Below are positions 36,188-45,407 of a stretch of DNA of 64,000 nt, piece after piece (the first letter of the stretch is position 1; each line of letters begins with the position of its first letter). Position numbers and translations under genes: made by a program. The DNA comes from Methylobacterium sp. J-068 (GTDB taxonomy: Bacteria > Pseudomonadota > Alphaproteobacteria > Rhizobiales > Beijerinckiaceae), in NCBI RefSeq assembly GCF_022829445.1, contig NZ_JAKSXY010000073.1, positions 35,842-99,841 on the forward strand, given 5' to 3'. Below the pieces are notes generated by a model. That model was not told the DNA's origin. It saw only the letters and a list, made by a program, of their open reading frames with translations, and made no database searches.

Positions 36188-36814
36188 TCACCGGCGGCGC
36201 AGGCGCACATAGAGCGCGCCGGCGCCGCCATGGTGGCGCGCCGCCTCCTCGAAACCGAGGACGACGTTGCGCAGGTCCGGTGAGCGCAGCCAGTGCGGAA
36301 CGCTGCGCCGGAGCACGCCCCGCTCCGAGAAGGCATCGTCGTAGCTCGGGCCGCCCTTGCCGGTGACCACGAGCACATGGGTGTGGCCGGAGGCGCGCGC
36401 CCGCATCAGGAAACCGATCAGCGCCCCGTGCGCCTCGGCCTGGTACAGGCCGTGGAGGTCGATCCGGGCATCGACCTGAAGCGCGCCCCGGCGCAGGGCG
36501 AGGCGGACGCGGCGCTCCAGGCCGGGGGCGGGGGGCGGAACGGGCGCCACCACGGGTGGCGGCGGGGAGGCCGGTTTCAGCGCGGCGCGCTTGGCGAGCG
36601 TCCTCGGCATCGGCTTGGGCGGCGCCGGCTTTGCGGGCAGAGCCTTCGTGGGCGGAGGTTTGGGAGATTGCCTCGGGGCGGGCGGCGCCTCGGCCGCCGG
36701 CGCGCGTACGGCCGGCTTGGCGCGCCCGCGCAGGGGCGTGATCAGCCGGGCGATCTCACCCCACAGATAGGCGTCCTCTCCCGAGAGGCCGCGCGGGCGT
36801 CGTGGCGGCTTCAT
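36188..36814 (-). CDS. Smr-domain protein
   Basis: A 208-residue protein with a long Pro/Ala/Lys-rich disordered N-terminal half (PAPRQSPKPPPTKALPAKP) and a C-terminal Smr domain (about 120-205): ARIDLHGLYQAEAHGALIGF followed by HVLVVTGKGGPS and LRRSVPHWL, with the DLHG and TGKG motifs. Smr domains are nucleases linked to mismatch repair, recombination or ribosome rescue. The ATG at 36814 overlaps the mltA stop by 4 bp (ATGA), so the two are translationally coupled. Confidence 0.88.
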   Translation of the reverse strand: MKPPRRPRGLSGEDAYLWGEIARLITPLRGRAKPAVRAPAAEAPPAPRQSPKPPPTKALPAKPAPPKPMPRTLAKRAALKPASPPPPVVAPVPPPAPGLERRVRLALRRGALQVDARIDLHGLYQAEAHGALIGFLMRARASGHTHVLVVTGKGGPSYDDAFSERGVLRRSVPHWLRSPDLRNVVLGFEEAARHHGGAGALYVRLRRR

Positions 36815-38001
36815 GGCGTACCAGAGCCCGCCGCCTTCGGCAGCAGCACGACGAAGCCCACCGCGTCGTGCAGGTTCCCGGCCCGCGCGCCGGCCTCGGC
36901 GCCAGTGCCGAGGTAGAGGTCGCCCCGCGCCGGGCCGACGATCGCCGACCCGGTATCGGCCGCCACCACGAGGCGGCCCGGCGCCGAGGCACCGTCGATC
37001 CGCCCCTCGAGCCAGAACGGCAATCCGTAGCGCCACAGGGTCGCGTCGACGGCCATGTTCCGGCCCGGGCTGAGGGGCACGCCCGCCCCACCCGGCGGCC
37101 CGAGGGCGGGGTCCTCGATCTCGGCGAGACGGAAGAAGATGTAGGAGGCGTTGGCCCGCATCAGGCGCCGCGCGTGCTCGGGGTGCGCCCGCAGCCAGCC
37201 GGTCCAGCGCGCCAGGGTCAGCCCCTCCAGGGGAAGGTGGCCTTCCCCGACGATGAGCTTGCCGATCGAGGTGTAGGGCCGTCCGTTGCGGCCGTCATAG
37301 AGCACCCGCACGGCGCGTCCGTCGGGGAGGCGGACCCGCCCCGAGCCCTGGACCTGGAGCACGAACAGATCGACCGCGTCGCGCAGATAGAGGAGGGGAC
37401 GCGCCCGCGCGCCCAGCGCCCCGTCCTCGATCGCGGCCCGGTCGGGATAAGCCTCGAAGGCGTCGCCGACCCGGCGCGCGGCGCGCAGGGCGGGGTCGAG
37501 GCCGGGGCGCGTCTCGCCGGGCTCCAGGCCGACGAGGTCGTCGGGCCGGGCCAGCACGGGGGCGGTGAAATCGGGGGAGGGGACCGGGGACCCGGTGAGT
37601 TCCGGCTCGAAATAACCCGTCAGGAAGCCGGTGCGCCGCTCTGGGATCCCCTCCGTGGCGGGGCGGACGACGCGATAGGCGTCGAAGGCCTCGGCGAAGA
37701 AGCGGGCCGCCTCGGCCTCGGGCGTCGCGGCCGCGCGGAGGCAGGCGGCCCGCAGACCCTCCACCGAGCCGATGACACCGGCGGGCTGCGGCGTGGAGGG
37801 CGGGCTCGAGCATGTCCGGCGGAAGGCCGCGAGGGCGGGGCCCGGGTCGGCTCCGGGGAAACCCGCGAGGGCCGCGGCCTCCACCGGCTCCAGAACGGCT
37901 TCGCCCACGCGAAACGGCTCGGCCGCGAAGGCGGCCGAGCCGGGGCAGGGGAGGTTCAGGGCGATGAGGGCGGCCACGGCGGCCGCACGGACGGGGGTCA
38001 C
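36811..38001 (-). CDS. mltA: Membrane-bound lytic murein transglycosylase A
   Basis: A 396-residue peptidoglycan lytic transglycosylase. GTG start at 38001 gives a signal peptide (TPVRAAAVAALIALNLPCPG, cleaved near AFA) and does not overlap the Tim44-like gene; an ATG 99 bp upstream would. MltA domain with GYFEPELTGS, the PSPDFTAPVLARPDDL stretch, LYLRDAVDLFVLQVQGSGRV and, in the 3D domain, VVAADTGSAIVGPARGDLYL with the catalytic Asp in ADTGSAI. No lipobox was seen. Coupled to the Smr-domain gene downstream and to the Tim44-like gene upstream (22 bp). Confidence 0.92.
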   Translation of the reverse strand: MTPVRAAAVAALIALNLPCPGSAAFAAEPFRVGEAVLEPVEAAALAGFPGADPGPALAAFRRTCSSPPSTPQPAGVIGSVEGLRAACLRAAATPEAEAARFFAEAFDAYRVVRPATEGIPERRTGFLTGYFEPELTGSPVPSPDFTAPVLARPDDLVGLEPGETRPGLDPALRAARRVGDAFEAYPDRAAIEDGALGARARPLLYLRDAVDLFVLQVQGSGRVRLPDGRAVRVLYDGRNGRPYTSIGKLIVGEGHLPLEGLTLARWTGWLRAHPEHARRLMRANASYIFFRLAEIEDPALGPPGGAGVPLSPGRNMAVDATLWRYGLPFWLEGRIDGASAPGRLVVAADTGSAIVGPARGDLYLGTGAEAGARAGNLHDAVGFVVLLPKAAGSGTP

Positions 38002-38023
38002 GCGGGGGCCGGCCGTCTCGGGC

Positions 38024-38755
38024 TCAGGCGCCGGCTTCCGTGGCGACGAGTTGCCAGTTCGGATCGCGGGTTCCGAGCGTGCGGGCGAAGGTCCAGACAT
38101 CGGGCACCTCCACCACCGCCTCGGCGCTGCCGTCCGTCACCTGGCCCTGGGCGTTGCGGGTGGCGGTGATGAGGTGGGAGAGGAAGCGCACGGTGACCTG
38201 GGCCACGCGGTTCTTCACGTCCACGGCGACGATCTCGGCCTTGTCGAGGGAGACGAAGGTGGTCTCCACCGTCTCGCGCCGGCCCTCGCGGGCGTCGATC
38301 TCGCGCTCGAAGCCCTCGCAGACCTCGCGGGAGAGCAGGCTGCGCAGGGTCTTGCGGTCGCCCTTGGCGAAGGCGATCACGATGGCCTCGTAGGCGCTCT
38401 TGGCGCCCTCCACGAAGGCGCGCGGATCGAAGTTCGGCTCCACCTGCACCACGGCCTCGAGCCCCTGCGCGATGGCCGAGCCGGGCTCGGCGATGCCGCG
38501 CCAGTCCCGGGCCTCGGTCTTGACCGCCGTCTGGCCGCGATCGGCCGGTGGCTGGACCCGGTCGGCACCGGGCAGGCGCACCACGTTGTCGCCGTCGCCG
38601 CGGGCGGCCGGCGGCTCGGTGCGGCTGCGATCCACCGGCTTGAACGGCGAGCGCTCCGCACCGGTCTTCTGTCCCAGGACCGAGCGCAGCCGCCAGATCA
38701 CGAAGACCGCCAGCGCGAGAAAGATCAGGGTCGTCAAGTCGAAGGAGTCCTGCAT
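38024..38755 (-). CDS. Tim44-like (TimA) inner-membrane domain protein
   Basis: A 243-residue protein with an N-terminal membrane segment (LTTLIFLALAVFVIWRLRSV), a linker rich in Arg/Asp/Pro, and a C-terminal Tim44-like domain (about 100-243) containing NFDPRAFVEGAKSAYEAIVI, FAKGDRKTLRSLLS and the WQLVATEAGA end. The alphaproteobacterial homologue of the mitochondrial Tim44 membrane anchor; the bacterial role is not settled. ATG 38755. Next to mltA on one side, and divergent from secB at the other, an order seen in alphaproteobacteria. Confidence 0.88.
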   Translation of the reverse strand: MQDSFDLTTLIFLALAVFVIWRLRSVLGQKTGAERSPFKPVDRSRTEPPAARGDGDNVVRLPGADRVQPPADRGQTAVKTEARDWRGIAEPGSAIAQGLEAVVQVEPNFDPRAFVEGAKSAYEAIVIAFAKGDRKTLRSLLSREVCEGFEREIDAREGRRETVETTFVSLDKAEIVAVDVKNRVAQVTVRFLSHLITATRNAQGQVTDGSAEAVVEVPDVWTFARTLGTRDPNWQLVATEAGA

Positions 38756-39283
38756 CACTGATCCGATCGTGGCCGTCGCACGAATACGTTGTTCCAACGG
38801 GCTCCGAAACCCGGCCCGGCGCTCGGCTGAAACGCCCGACCGGCGGATCCGGCCGACACGCCCGACCCTATCGCGCTTTAGCCGAGTGCCGCGCAAGGAT
38901 CGAGCCGGGTCGTCTCGGACCGAGCGATCTCGAGACGCCGTCGCGAGCCGGCCCGAGCCTCCGGCGTCACGGGGGATATGGGGCATCCCGCCGAGCGGTT
39001 CCAGGCGAGATACGGGTTTCGGATCGGCCTCCATCGCCCGGCCGCGCCGCGCGGGGCCTTGTCCTTGTTCCGTCCAGGCGGGCATGATAGCGCGCTTTCC
39101 GCGCCCGCCGGGTGATCGCATCGTCGCGGCTCGCGTCAGGCGCGATTCACCGGCAGGCGCGTCACCGCGATGCGTCACGTCGGCCGAGGCTCGACGCAAG
39201 CAAGACGTCGACTCGCACGACACCGCCCCTCCGGCGCCCCGAGATCTCCGGCGCCCGAAGATCCAGGAAGAGGACAGAACGCC
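38756..39283. other. Intergenic region between the Tim44-like gene and secB
   Basis: A 528-bp divergent region with no supported gene. It should hold both promoters. I see no strong hairpin, repeat or recognised motif; composition is GC-rich throughout. Confidence 0.5.
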
Positions 39284-39796
39284 ATGGCCGACAACCCGGC
39301 ACCGAACGGCAACGGTGGCGCCACGGCGCAGCCCGACGACGGAACCCCCACGATCAACGCGCTCGCGCAGTACACCAAGGATCTCTCCTTCGAGAACCCG
39401 AACGCGCCGCGCTCGCTGCAGCCGCAGGAGAGCGGCCCGCAGATCAGCATCCAGGTCAACGTCAACGCCAAGCAGATCGCCGATGTCGACTTCGAGGTCG
39501 AGCTGACCCTGGAAGGCGATGCCAAGATCGGCGGCGAGGTCCTGTTCGCCTTCGAGCTGACCTATGCGGGCATCTTCCGCATGCGCAACATCCCCCAGGA
39601 CCAGCTGCACCCGGCCGTGATGATCGAGTGCCCGCGCCTGCTCTTCCCCTTCGCGCGCCAGATCGTCGCCGAGGCCGTGCGCAACGGCGGCTTCCCGCCC
39701 CTCTACATCGACCCGATCGACTTCGTCGGCCTCTACCGCCAGAAGGCGATGGAAGCCCAGGCCCAGGGCGAAGCCGGCGGTCCGCTCGCTTCCTGA
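39284..39796 (+). CDS. secB: Protein-export chaperone SecB
   Basis: A 170-residue tetrameric chaperone that keeps precursors unfolded for SecA/SecYEG. Family features: [57 protein letters not shown] and the C-terminal [17 protein letters not shown]. The start ATG at 39284 follows AGGAAGAGGACAGAACGCC; an in-frame ATG 114 bp upstream has no ribosome-binding site and lacks similarity. A GC-rich hairpin follows the gene. Confidence 0.96.
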   Translation: MADNPAPNGNGGATAQPDDGTPTINALAQYTKDLSFENPNAPRSLQPQESGPQISIQVNVNAKQIADVDFEVELTLEGDAKIGGEVLFAFELTYAGIFRMRNIPQDQLHPAVMIECPRLLFPFARQIVAEAVRNGGFPPLYIDPIDFVGLYRQKAMEAQAQGEAGGPLAS

Positions 39797-39832
39797 GGCG
39801 CACGCCGCCCCCCCCGCCGGATGGCGGGTTAG

Positions 39833-39855
39833 CCCCGCGCGGCGGCCGCGCGGGG
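39833..39855. terminator. GC-rich hairpin after secB
   Basis: A 10-bp stem ccccgcgcgg (39833-39842) and ccgcgcgggg (39846-39855) with a 3-nt loop, 37 bp after the secB stop, no T-run. Confidence 0.6.
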
Positions 39856-39965
39856 ATCGAAATCCGAGTCGGATCGGAACCCGAGGCCTGACCGTTATCG
39901 GCACCCGGCCCGGGTCCTTCGTCTCTCGATTCCTGGCCGGCCGGACACGCCAGCACCAGGATCGC

Positions 39966-41231
39966 ATGCTCGCCACGCATCACCTCGCCCTGATCAACGT
40001 CTTCACCGGCGACATCCAGGGCGGACTCGGGCCGTTTCTCGGTACCTGGCTCGCGGAAGCCGCATCCTGGAGCCCGGCGCGGGTCGGCTTCGTCACCACC
40101 CTGGTGGGGATCGGCTCGCTCCTGCTCAGCGGCCCCTTCGGCGCCCTGGTGGACCGGCTCGGACGTCCCCGGCTGCTGATCGCCCTGGCCTGCGGGGCGA
40201 TCCTGTGCGGCACCCTGCTGCTTCTGCCGGCCCGTGGCTCCGTCAGCGTCTTCACCGCGCAGATGCTGGCGGCCGCGGGCGGAACGCTGCTGCTGCCGGC
40301 CGTCACCGCCCTCACCCTCGGCATCGTCGGCAAGGACCGCTTCCCGAAGCAGCAGGGCCGCAACCAGGCGTTCAACCATCTCGGCATCCTGATCGCCGCC
40401 GGCGGCATCAGCGTCGGCACCGGCTGGTTCGGCCCGGCCATAGCCTTCTGGGTGCTGGGCGGCATGGCGGTGCTGGCGATCGTCGCCACGCTCACGACGC
40501 CGGCCCGGTGCTACAGCGAACGCCGCGCCGTCGGCTGGCAGGAGGATACGGACGATAAGCCGGAGCGCGCGGGCCTGCGCAGCATCGTGGCCAACCGCAA
40601 GCTCCTCGTCCTCGCCGTGGCGCTCGCCCTGTTCAACCTCGGCAATGGCGGCATGCTCTCGCTCCTGGGCCAGAAGCTCGTCGCCACGGCGGCCGATGCC
40701 ACGAGCTGGACCGCCCGCTACGTCATGGTGGCGCAGCTCGTGATGATCCCCGTCGCGCTGTTCGCCGGTTCGCTGGCCGACCGGCGCGGCCGGCGCCAAC
40801 TGCTCCTCGCCGCCTGCGCGGTCCTACCGGTCCGCGCCGCGCTCTCGGCTTTCATCGACGATCCCCTCTGGCTGATCTCGGCGGAAATCCTCGACGGGGT
40901 CGCCTCCGGCATCATCGGCGTCGCGGTGCCAGTGATCGTCGCCGATCTGACCTGGGGGTCCGGCCGGACCCAGACGGCGCTTGGCTCCCTCAACGCCATC
41001 CAGGGCATCGGCGGCGCGCTCTCGGCTTGGTACGGCGGCCTCGCCCAGTCCGTGCTCAGCTGGACCGGCGCCTTCCTGGCGCTCGGCACTCCCGCCCTCG
41101 TCGCTCTGGCCCTGGTCCTCTGGCTCGACACCACCGCCGAGAGTCGGGGCGGTAAGGGGAAGGCCGCCGCCGATGACGCGGCGCCGCCGAAGCGTGGCGA
41201 CGCGTCTGCGCCTCGTCCGCACGGCGCCTGA
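39966..41231 (+). CDS. MFS transporter
   Basis: A 421-residue 12-segment major facilitator. N-terminus HLALINVFTGDIQGGLGPFL, the motif-A loop SGPFGALVDRLGRPR and the second-half repeat SLADRRGRRQLLL show the MFS fold. The cytoplasmic C-terminus is Lys/Asp/Ala rich. Its substrate is unknown. It stands between secB and a DUF3429 gene on the same strand with an ATG at 39966; the gaps do not prove an operon. Confidence 0.82.
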   Translation: MLATHHLALINVFTGDIQGGLGPFLGTWLAEAASWSPARVGFVTTLVGIGSLLLSGPFGALVDRLGRPRLLIALACGAILCGTLLLLPARGSVSVFTAQMLAAAGGTLLLPAVTALTLGIVGKDRFPKQQGRNQAFNHLGILIAAGGISVGTGWFGPAIAFWVLGGMAVLAIVATLTTPARCYSERRAVGWQEDTDDKPERAGLRSIVANRKLLVLAVALALFNLGNGGMLSLLGQKLVATAADATSWTARYVMVAQLVMIPVALFAGSLADRRGRRQLLLAACAVLPVRAALSAFIDDPLWLISAEILDGVASGIIGVAVPVIVADLTWGSGRTQTALGSLNAIQGIGGALSAWYGGLAQSVLSWTGAFLALGTPALVALALVLWLDTTAESRGGKGKAAADDAAPPKRGDASAPRPHGA

Positions 41232-41301
41232 TCCGGTCGCCGGAACAGGCCGGCCGTGCCGCGGTTGGCGGGGAGACCGAGACGCAAGGACCCGCACCGC
41301 G

Positions 41302-41793
41302 ATGGATGACCACCCCGACAGCCGGACGCTGCGCGTCACCGAGCCACGCGCCGTGCCCTGGCTCAGCATCGTGTTCGGCTACGGGCCGATGCTGCCCTTC
41401 CTCGCGGGCGCCGCCGTGGCCTGGCTTCGGCCGGGCGATGCGCTCGCAGAGGTGGCCTCGGCCCTCACCATCCTGTGGGGCTGCGCCATCCTGCTGTTCC
41501 TCTCGGGCGTGCGCCGTGGCGTCAGCTTCCGCACCGAGGGCGGCGCGACGCTGGCTCAGATCGCCACCATGCTCGGGCTGTTCGGCCTCGGCTTCACCGC
41601 CCTGGTGTTCGCCACCCTGGACCAAGCCGTAGCCGCGCTGATCCTGCTCATCCTCGGATTCGCCGGCATCACAGTGCTCGATCCGATCGCGGCCCGGCGG
41701 GGCGAGGCGCCGCTGTTCTTCGCGCGCCTGCGCCCGGCGCAGATCCCGCTCGCGATCCTCGGACTTTCGGCGCTCCTCGTCCTGAAGCTCTGA
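41302..41793 (+). CDS. DUF3429-family membrane protein
   Basis: A 163-residue inner-membrane protein with five hydrophobic segments, fitting DUF3429: VPWLSIVFGYGPMLPFLAGA, VASALTILWGCAILLFLSGV, RRGVSFRTEGGATLAQ, and AALILLILGFAGITVLDPIA. The start is the ATG at 41302, preceded by a CAAGGACCCGCACCGCG leader. The frame is open further upstream in the MFS gene but without similarity. Function unknown; family is common in alphaproteobacteria. Confidence 0.8.
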   Translation: MDDHPDSRTLRVTEPRAVPWLSIVFGYGPMLPFLAGAAVAWLRPGDALAEVASALTILWGCAILLFLSGVRRGVSFRTEGGATLAQIATMLGLFGLGFTALVFATLDQAVAALILLILGFAGITVLDPIAARRGEAPLFFARLRPAQIPLAILGLSALLVLKL

Positions 41794-41873
41794 CGGGTCA
41801 AGCGCTTGCCGCCCCCGGCCACCCGCGATAGAGCCCCCGGGACCCCGAACAGCCCCGACGGACACGCATTCCC

Positions 41874-43382
41874 ATGGCCAAGGCCAATTCCCAGAAGGCC
41901 GACACCTTGAAGCCGCGCCTGCCGCGCGGCTTCGTCGACCGGCGCGCGGACGAGATCGCTGCCCAGCACCGTATGCTGGAGACCATCCGTCAGAGCTTCG
42001 AACTCTACGGCTTCGAGGCGCTGGAGACGCCCTTCGTCGAGTACACCGAGGCGCTCGGCAAGTTCCTGCCCGATCTCGACCGGCCGAACGAGGGCGTGTT
42101 CTCGTTCCAGGACGACGACGAATCCTGGCTCTCGCTCCGCTACGACCTGACCGCGCCGCTCGCCCGGCACGTGGCCGAGAACTTCGACGCGATCCCGAAG
42201 CCCTATCGGAGCTTCCGCGCCGGCTACGTCTTCCGCAACGAGAAGCCGGGGCCGGGCCGCTTCCGCCAGTTCATGCAGTTCGACGCCGACATCGTCGGGG
42301 CCGGCTCGGTGGCGGCCGATGCCGAGATCTGCATGCTGATGGCCGACACCCTGGAGAAGCTCGGGCTTACCGGCCAGTACGTGGTGAAGGTCAACAACCG
42401 GAAAGTGCTCGACGGCCTGATGGAATCGATCGGCCTCGCGGGCCCGGACAAGGCCGGCCAGCGCCTGACCGTGCTGCGCGCCATCGACAAGCTCGACCGG
42501 CTCGGCGACGCCGGGGTCCGCGAACTTCTCGGCGCGGGCCGCAAGGACGAGAGCGGCGATTTCACCAAGGGCGCCGGGCTGGCGGAGGATGCGATCGCGC
42601 GAGTCCTCGGTTTCACGGGCTGGACCGGAGCCGGGTCGGCGCCCGCCGACAACGCCACCACCCTGGGCAATTTCGAGACGTCCCTGTCGGGCAGCGCCGT
42701 CGGCTCGGACGGGGTGCGCGAACTCGCCGAGATGGCCGCGCTGTTCACGGCGGCCGGCTACGAGGGGCGCATCCGTATCGACCCCTCCGTGGTGCGCGGG
42801 CTCGAATACTACACCGGTCCCGTCTACGAGGCGGAGCTGACCTTCCCCGTCACCAACGAGGACGGGCAGACCGTGCGCTTCGGCTCGGTCTCGGGGGGTG
42901 GGCGCTACGACGGCCTCGTCGGGCGGTTCCGCTCCGAGCCCGTGCCCGCCACGGGTTTCTCGATCGGCGTCTCGCGCCTGTTCTCGGCGCTGCAGCTCGT
43001 GAAGAGCCCGCTCCTGGAGGGCATCGCCAAGCCCGGCCCCGTCGTCGTCCTCGTCCTGGATCGCGACAACGTCGCCGATTACCAGCGCCTCGTCACGGCC
43101 CTGCGCGAGGCCGGCATCCGGGCCGAACTCTATCTCGGCGGCTCGGGCATGAAGGCGCAGATGAAATATGCCGACCGGCGCGGCGCCCCGTGCGCGATCA
43201 TCCAGGGCTCGAACGAGCGCGAGGCCGGCGAGGTCCAGATCAAGGATCTGATCGAAGGCGCCAGGGCGGCGGCGGCCATCACCAGCAACGCGGAGTGGAA
43301 GGCCGCACGCCCGGCCCAGTTCTCGGTGCCCGTCGCCGAGATGGTCGAGCGGGTGCGCGAGGTGCTGGGACGCCACTTCTGA
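41874..43382 (+). CDS. hisS: Histidyl-tRNA synthetase, alphaproteobacterial type
   Basis: A 502-residue class II synthetase. Motif 1/2 region [17 protein letters not shown] and [20 protein letters not shown], the histidine-binding [17 protein letters not shown] and motif 3 [13 protein letters not shown] are present. It lacks the usual GTE/RAP start and motif-2 GRYREF variant, having instead the divergent form found in alphaproteobacteria, whose tRNA-His lacks the extra G-1. An anticodon-binding domain ends the protein (VREVLGRHF). Starts at 41874. Confidence 0.94.
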   Translation: MAKANSQKADTLKPRLPRGFVDRRADEIAAQHRMLETIRQSFELYGFEALETPFVEYTEALGKFLPDLDRPNEGVFSFQDDDESWLSLRYDLTAPLARHVAENFDAIPKPYRSFRAGYVFRNEKPGPGRFRQFMQFDADIVGAGSVAADAEICMLMADTLEKLGLTGQYVVKVNNRKVLDGLMESIGLAGPDKAGQRLTVLRAIDKLDRLGDAGVRELLGAGRKDESGDFTKGAGLAEDAIARVLGFTGWTGAGSAPADNATTLGNFETSLSGSAVGSDGVRELAEMAALFTAAGYEGRIRIDPSVVRGLEYYTGPVYEAELTFPVTNEDGQTVRFGSVSGGGRYDGLVGRFRSEPVPATGFSIGVSRLFSALQLVKSPLLEGIAKPGPVVVLVLDRDNVADYQRLVTALREAGIRAELYLGGSGMKAQMKYADRRGAPCAIIQGSNEREAGEVQIKDLIEGARAAAAITSNAEWKAARPAQFSVPVAEMVERVREVLGRHF

Positions 43383-43407
43383 CGTCCCGCCCCGCGGCCG
43401 AGGCGGC

Positions 43408-43830
43408 TTACGCCACCGAGATGTCGACCTGGATGTTGCCGCGCGTGGCGTGGGAGTACGGGCACACCACGTCGGCGCGCTTCACGAGGTCTTCCGCAAC
43501 GGCCCGGTCGAGACCCGGCAGGGTCGCCTTGAGGGCGACGACGAGGCCGAAGCCGGTGCCGTCATCGCGCGGGCCGATGCCGACGCTCGACTCGATCTTC
43601 GAATCCTCGGACACCTTGATCTTGTCCCTGCCGGCCACGAACTTGACCGCGCCGAGGAAGCAGGCGGCGTATCCGGCCGCGAAGAGCTGCTCGGGGTTGG
43701 TGCCGGCGCCGCCGCCACCGCCGAGCTCCGTCGGGGTGGAGAGCTTGACGTCGACCTTGGCATCGTCGGTGGCGGCGGAGCCCTCGCGTCCACCCGTGGC
43801 ATGGGCGTGTGCGGTGTAGAGTGCCTTCAT
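43408..43830 (-). CDS. ohr: Organic hydroperoxide resistance protein Ohr
   Basis: A 140-residue OsmC/Ohr thiol peroxidase that reduces organic hydroperoxides. The catalytic cysteines are Cys57 (AAGYAACFLGAV) and Cys123 (DVVCPYSHATRGN), the Ohr signature, with Arg residues nearby. Start is ATG 43830. It is divergent from the MarR-type ohrR, and a clear operator lies between, so peroxide induction through OhrR is expected. Confidence 0.96.
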   Translation of the reverse strand: MKALYTAHAHATGGREGSAATDDAKVDVKLSTPTELGGGGGAGTNPEQLFAAGYAACFLGAVKFVAGRDKIKVSEDSKIESSVGIGPRDDGTGFGLVVALKATLPGLDRAVAEDLVKRADVVCPYSHATRGNIQVDISVA

Positions 43831-43899
43831 GTTCGCTCTCCTGCTCGTCGAAAAAGGGGGATCGGACGCGGCGGCCCGGCGGTGATCGGGCCAATATCG

Positions 43900-43960
43900 A
43901 TTGCGCACAATCTTGATTTCTTGTCGCACAGGACTCGATTGTGCGCAATATGAATATTGC
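43900..43960. promoter_or_regulatory. OhrR operator in the ohr-ohrR intergenic region
   Basis: A perfect 13-bp inverted repeat attgcgcacaatc (43900-43912) and gattgtgcgcaat (43937-43949) is separated by 24 bp; each arm itself is a near-palindrome of the type TTG-n-GC-n-CAA. A second inverted repeat gcaatat/atattgc (43945-43951, 43954-43960) follows. The layout matches two OhrR dimer sites covering both divergent promoters. Confidence 0.85.
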
Positions 43961-44020
43961 ATAAGATCATGACACGCTGCCGGTTCCGCCCGGTCGACCC
44001 CCAAGGAAGGACACCGCGCC

Positions 44021-44620
44021 ATGCCGGGACGGCAGACCCGCCCGCTCGAACCCACGCTCGAGGAGACGCGGGCCGCCGATGCCCTCAGCCTCGACAACCA
44101 GCTCTGCTTCGCGGTCTACGCGGCGGCCCATGCCTTCGGGCGAGCCTACCGGGCGCTCCTGGCCGGGCACGACCTGACCTACCCGCAATATCTCGTCCTG
44201 CTGGTGCTCTGGGAGGAGGAGGGTCTGACGGTCAAGGAGATCGGTCAGCGCCTGTTCCTCGATTCCGGCACCCTGACGCCCCTGCTCAAGCGCCTGGAGG
44301 GGGCCGGGCATGTCCGCCGCGCCCGCGACCGGGCCGACGAGCGTCAGGTGAGCATCTTCCTGACCGAGAAGAGCCGCGACCTGCGGGGACGGATGGAATG
44401 CGTCCCGAACGAGGCCGGCGGCCTCACCGGTCTCGATCTCGACGGGCGCCGGGCCCTCCTCGACATCCTGGTCAACCTGCGGGGCGCGCTGCATGCCGGA
44501 CTGGACGACGGCGAGCCGCCATCCGCGGACTCCGATCCGGGGCCGTCCGGGGCGAAGGCAGCGATGACGAAGGGGCCCACGAAAAAAGCCGCCCCCGCGC
44601 GGGCGGGAACGGCTTCCTGA
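44021..44620 (+). CDS. ohrR: MarR-family organic-peroxide sensor OhrR
   Basis: A 199-residue peroxide-sensing repressor. The sensing cysteine is Cys29 in [20 protein letters not shown]; the winged helix is [20 protein letters not shown] followed by [20 protein letters not shown], with the wing [10 protein letters not shown]. The C-terminal 40 residues ([22 protein letters not shown], low complexity) are longer than in most OhrR proteins, and overlap the terminator of the convergent cytochrome gene. ATG 44021 follows AAGGAAGGACACCGCGCC. Confidence 0.93.
   Translation: MPGRQTRPLEPTLEETRAADALSLDNQLCFAVYAAAHAFGRAYRALLAGHDLTYPQYLVLLVLWEEEGLTVKEIGQRLFLDSGTLTPLLKRLEGAGHVRRARDRADERQVSIFLTEKSRDLRGRMECVPNEAGGLTGLDLDGRRALLDILVNLRGALHAGLDDGEPPSADSDPGPSGAKAAMTKGPTKKAAPARAGTAS
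44581..44615 (-). terminator. Terminator of cytochrome c gene, inside the ohrR 3' end
   Basis: The arms aagccg (44586-44591) and cggctt (44610-44615) with an inner cccgcgcggg pair, and a T6 run on the minus strand (plus aaaaaa at 44582-44587). It is placed to end the minus-strand cytochrome transcript, about 130 bp beyond that stop. Confidence 0.6.
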
Positions 44621-44727
44621 TCAGGCCCGGCGACGAAACGGATTCCGTTGCGCCGTGAGCGGGTCCGACCCGACCCGGTCGGCCCGCGCGTGACGGACAG
44701 ACCGGATCGCGATCGGGCCTCGCGATC

Positions 44728-44757
44728 TCAGGACTTGGTCTTTCAGGACTTGGTCTT
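44728..44757. repeat. 15-bp tandem duplication across the cytochrome c stop codon
   Basis: tcaggacttggtctt is present twice back to back (44728-44742, 44743-44757). On the minus strand this is aagaccaagtcctga repeated, so the gene end KTKS-stop is duplicated just after the real stop. Confidence 0.85.
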
Positions 44758-45105
44758 GAGGTAGGCGATCACGTCGTCGACCTTCTTCGGATCCTTGATG
44801 CCGGGGAAGACCATCTTGGTGCCGGGCACCTTCTTCTTCGGGTCGGTCAGCCACTCGTGGAGATTGGCCTCGTCCCAGGTGATGCCGGAGCTCTTCATGG
44901 CCGCCGAGAAAGCGTAGCCGTCGGCGCCTTCGCCGGCCTTCGAGCCGACGACGCCCTTCAGGGTCGGGCCGACGCCGTTCTTCTCGAAGTTGTGGCAGGC
45001 CTTGCAGGGCGCGAACGCCTTCTCGCCGGCGGCGGCATCGCCCTCGGCCTGGGCGGAAATCGGGAGCAGCATCGCGAGCGCGGCGCCGAGGATGAGATGA
45101 CGCAT
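44743..45105 (-). CDS. Periplasmic class I cytochrome c
   Basis: A 120-residue secreted c-type cytochrome. Signal peptide MRHLILGAALAMLLPISAQA, mature protein with one heme: Cys34 and Cys37 (CKACH, His38 axial ligand) and Met98 (GTKMVFPGI) as sixth ligand. It resembles cytochrome c2/c550 small soluble carriers; it could shuttle electrons from a dehydrogenase or complex III. It stands alone between ohrR and a GlcD-like flavoprotein; no oxidase partner is adjacent. A tandem duplication follows its stop. Confidence 0.92.
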   Translation of the reverse strand: MRHLILGAALAMLLPISAQAEGDAAAGEKAFAPCKACHNFEKNGVGPTLKGVVGSKAGEGADGYAFSAAMKSSGITWDEANLHEWLTDPKKKVPGTKMVFPGIKDPKKVDDVIAYLKTKS

Positions 45106-45407
45106 CGTATGTTTCCTCCGTGGAGCGGCTTCAGCCGCCTGGGCTTATGGCAGAGCTTGCGCGTTTAGAACAGATCGAGACTAAGAACGTCCGAACGTTG
45201 GTGGCGCGGGCTGCGGCGAAAGGAAGCTCTCCGGGCGGCGTTCGGTTCCCTCGGCCGACGCGATGCGCGCACCGGGTGCGCCGGGGCCGGGTTTGTCCTA
45301 CACTCCGGTCCAACCGGCCGCCCATCGCTCGTCCTTCCTCCGCCGCCCTTCTATAGGCGGTGCCGGATGAGCGGATGCTGAAGCGGCGAACCGTTCGGAG
45401 GAGCGCC
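45106..45407. other. Intergenic region between cytochrome c and GlcD-like gene
   Basis: A 302-bp divergent region that should hold both promoters; no supported gene, repeat or strong hairpin was seen. Confidence 0.45.

Noticed and set aside
43831..44020. A CRISPR-like or mobile-element repeat in the ohr-ohrR gap
   Set aside because: The repeats are explained as OhrR operator half-sites between divergent peroxide genes.
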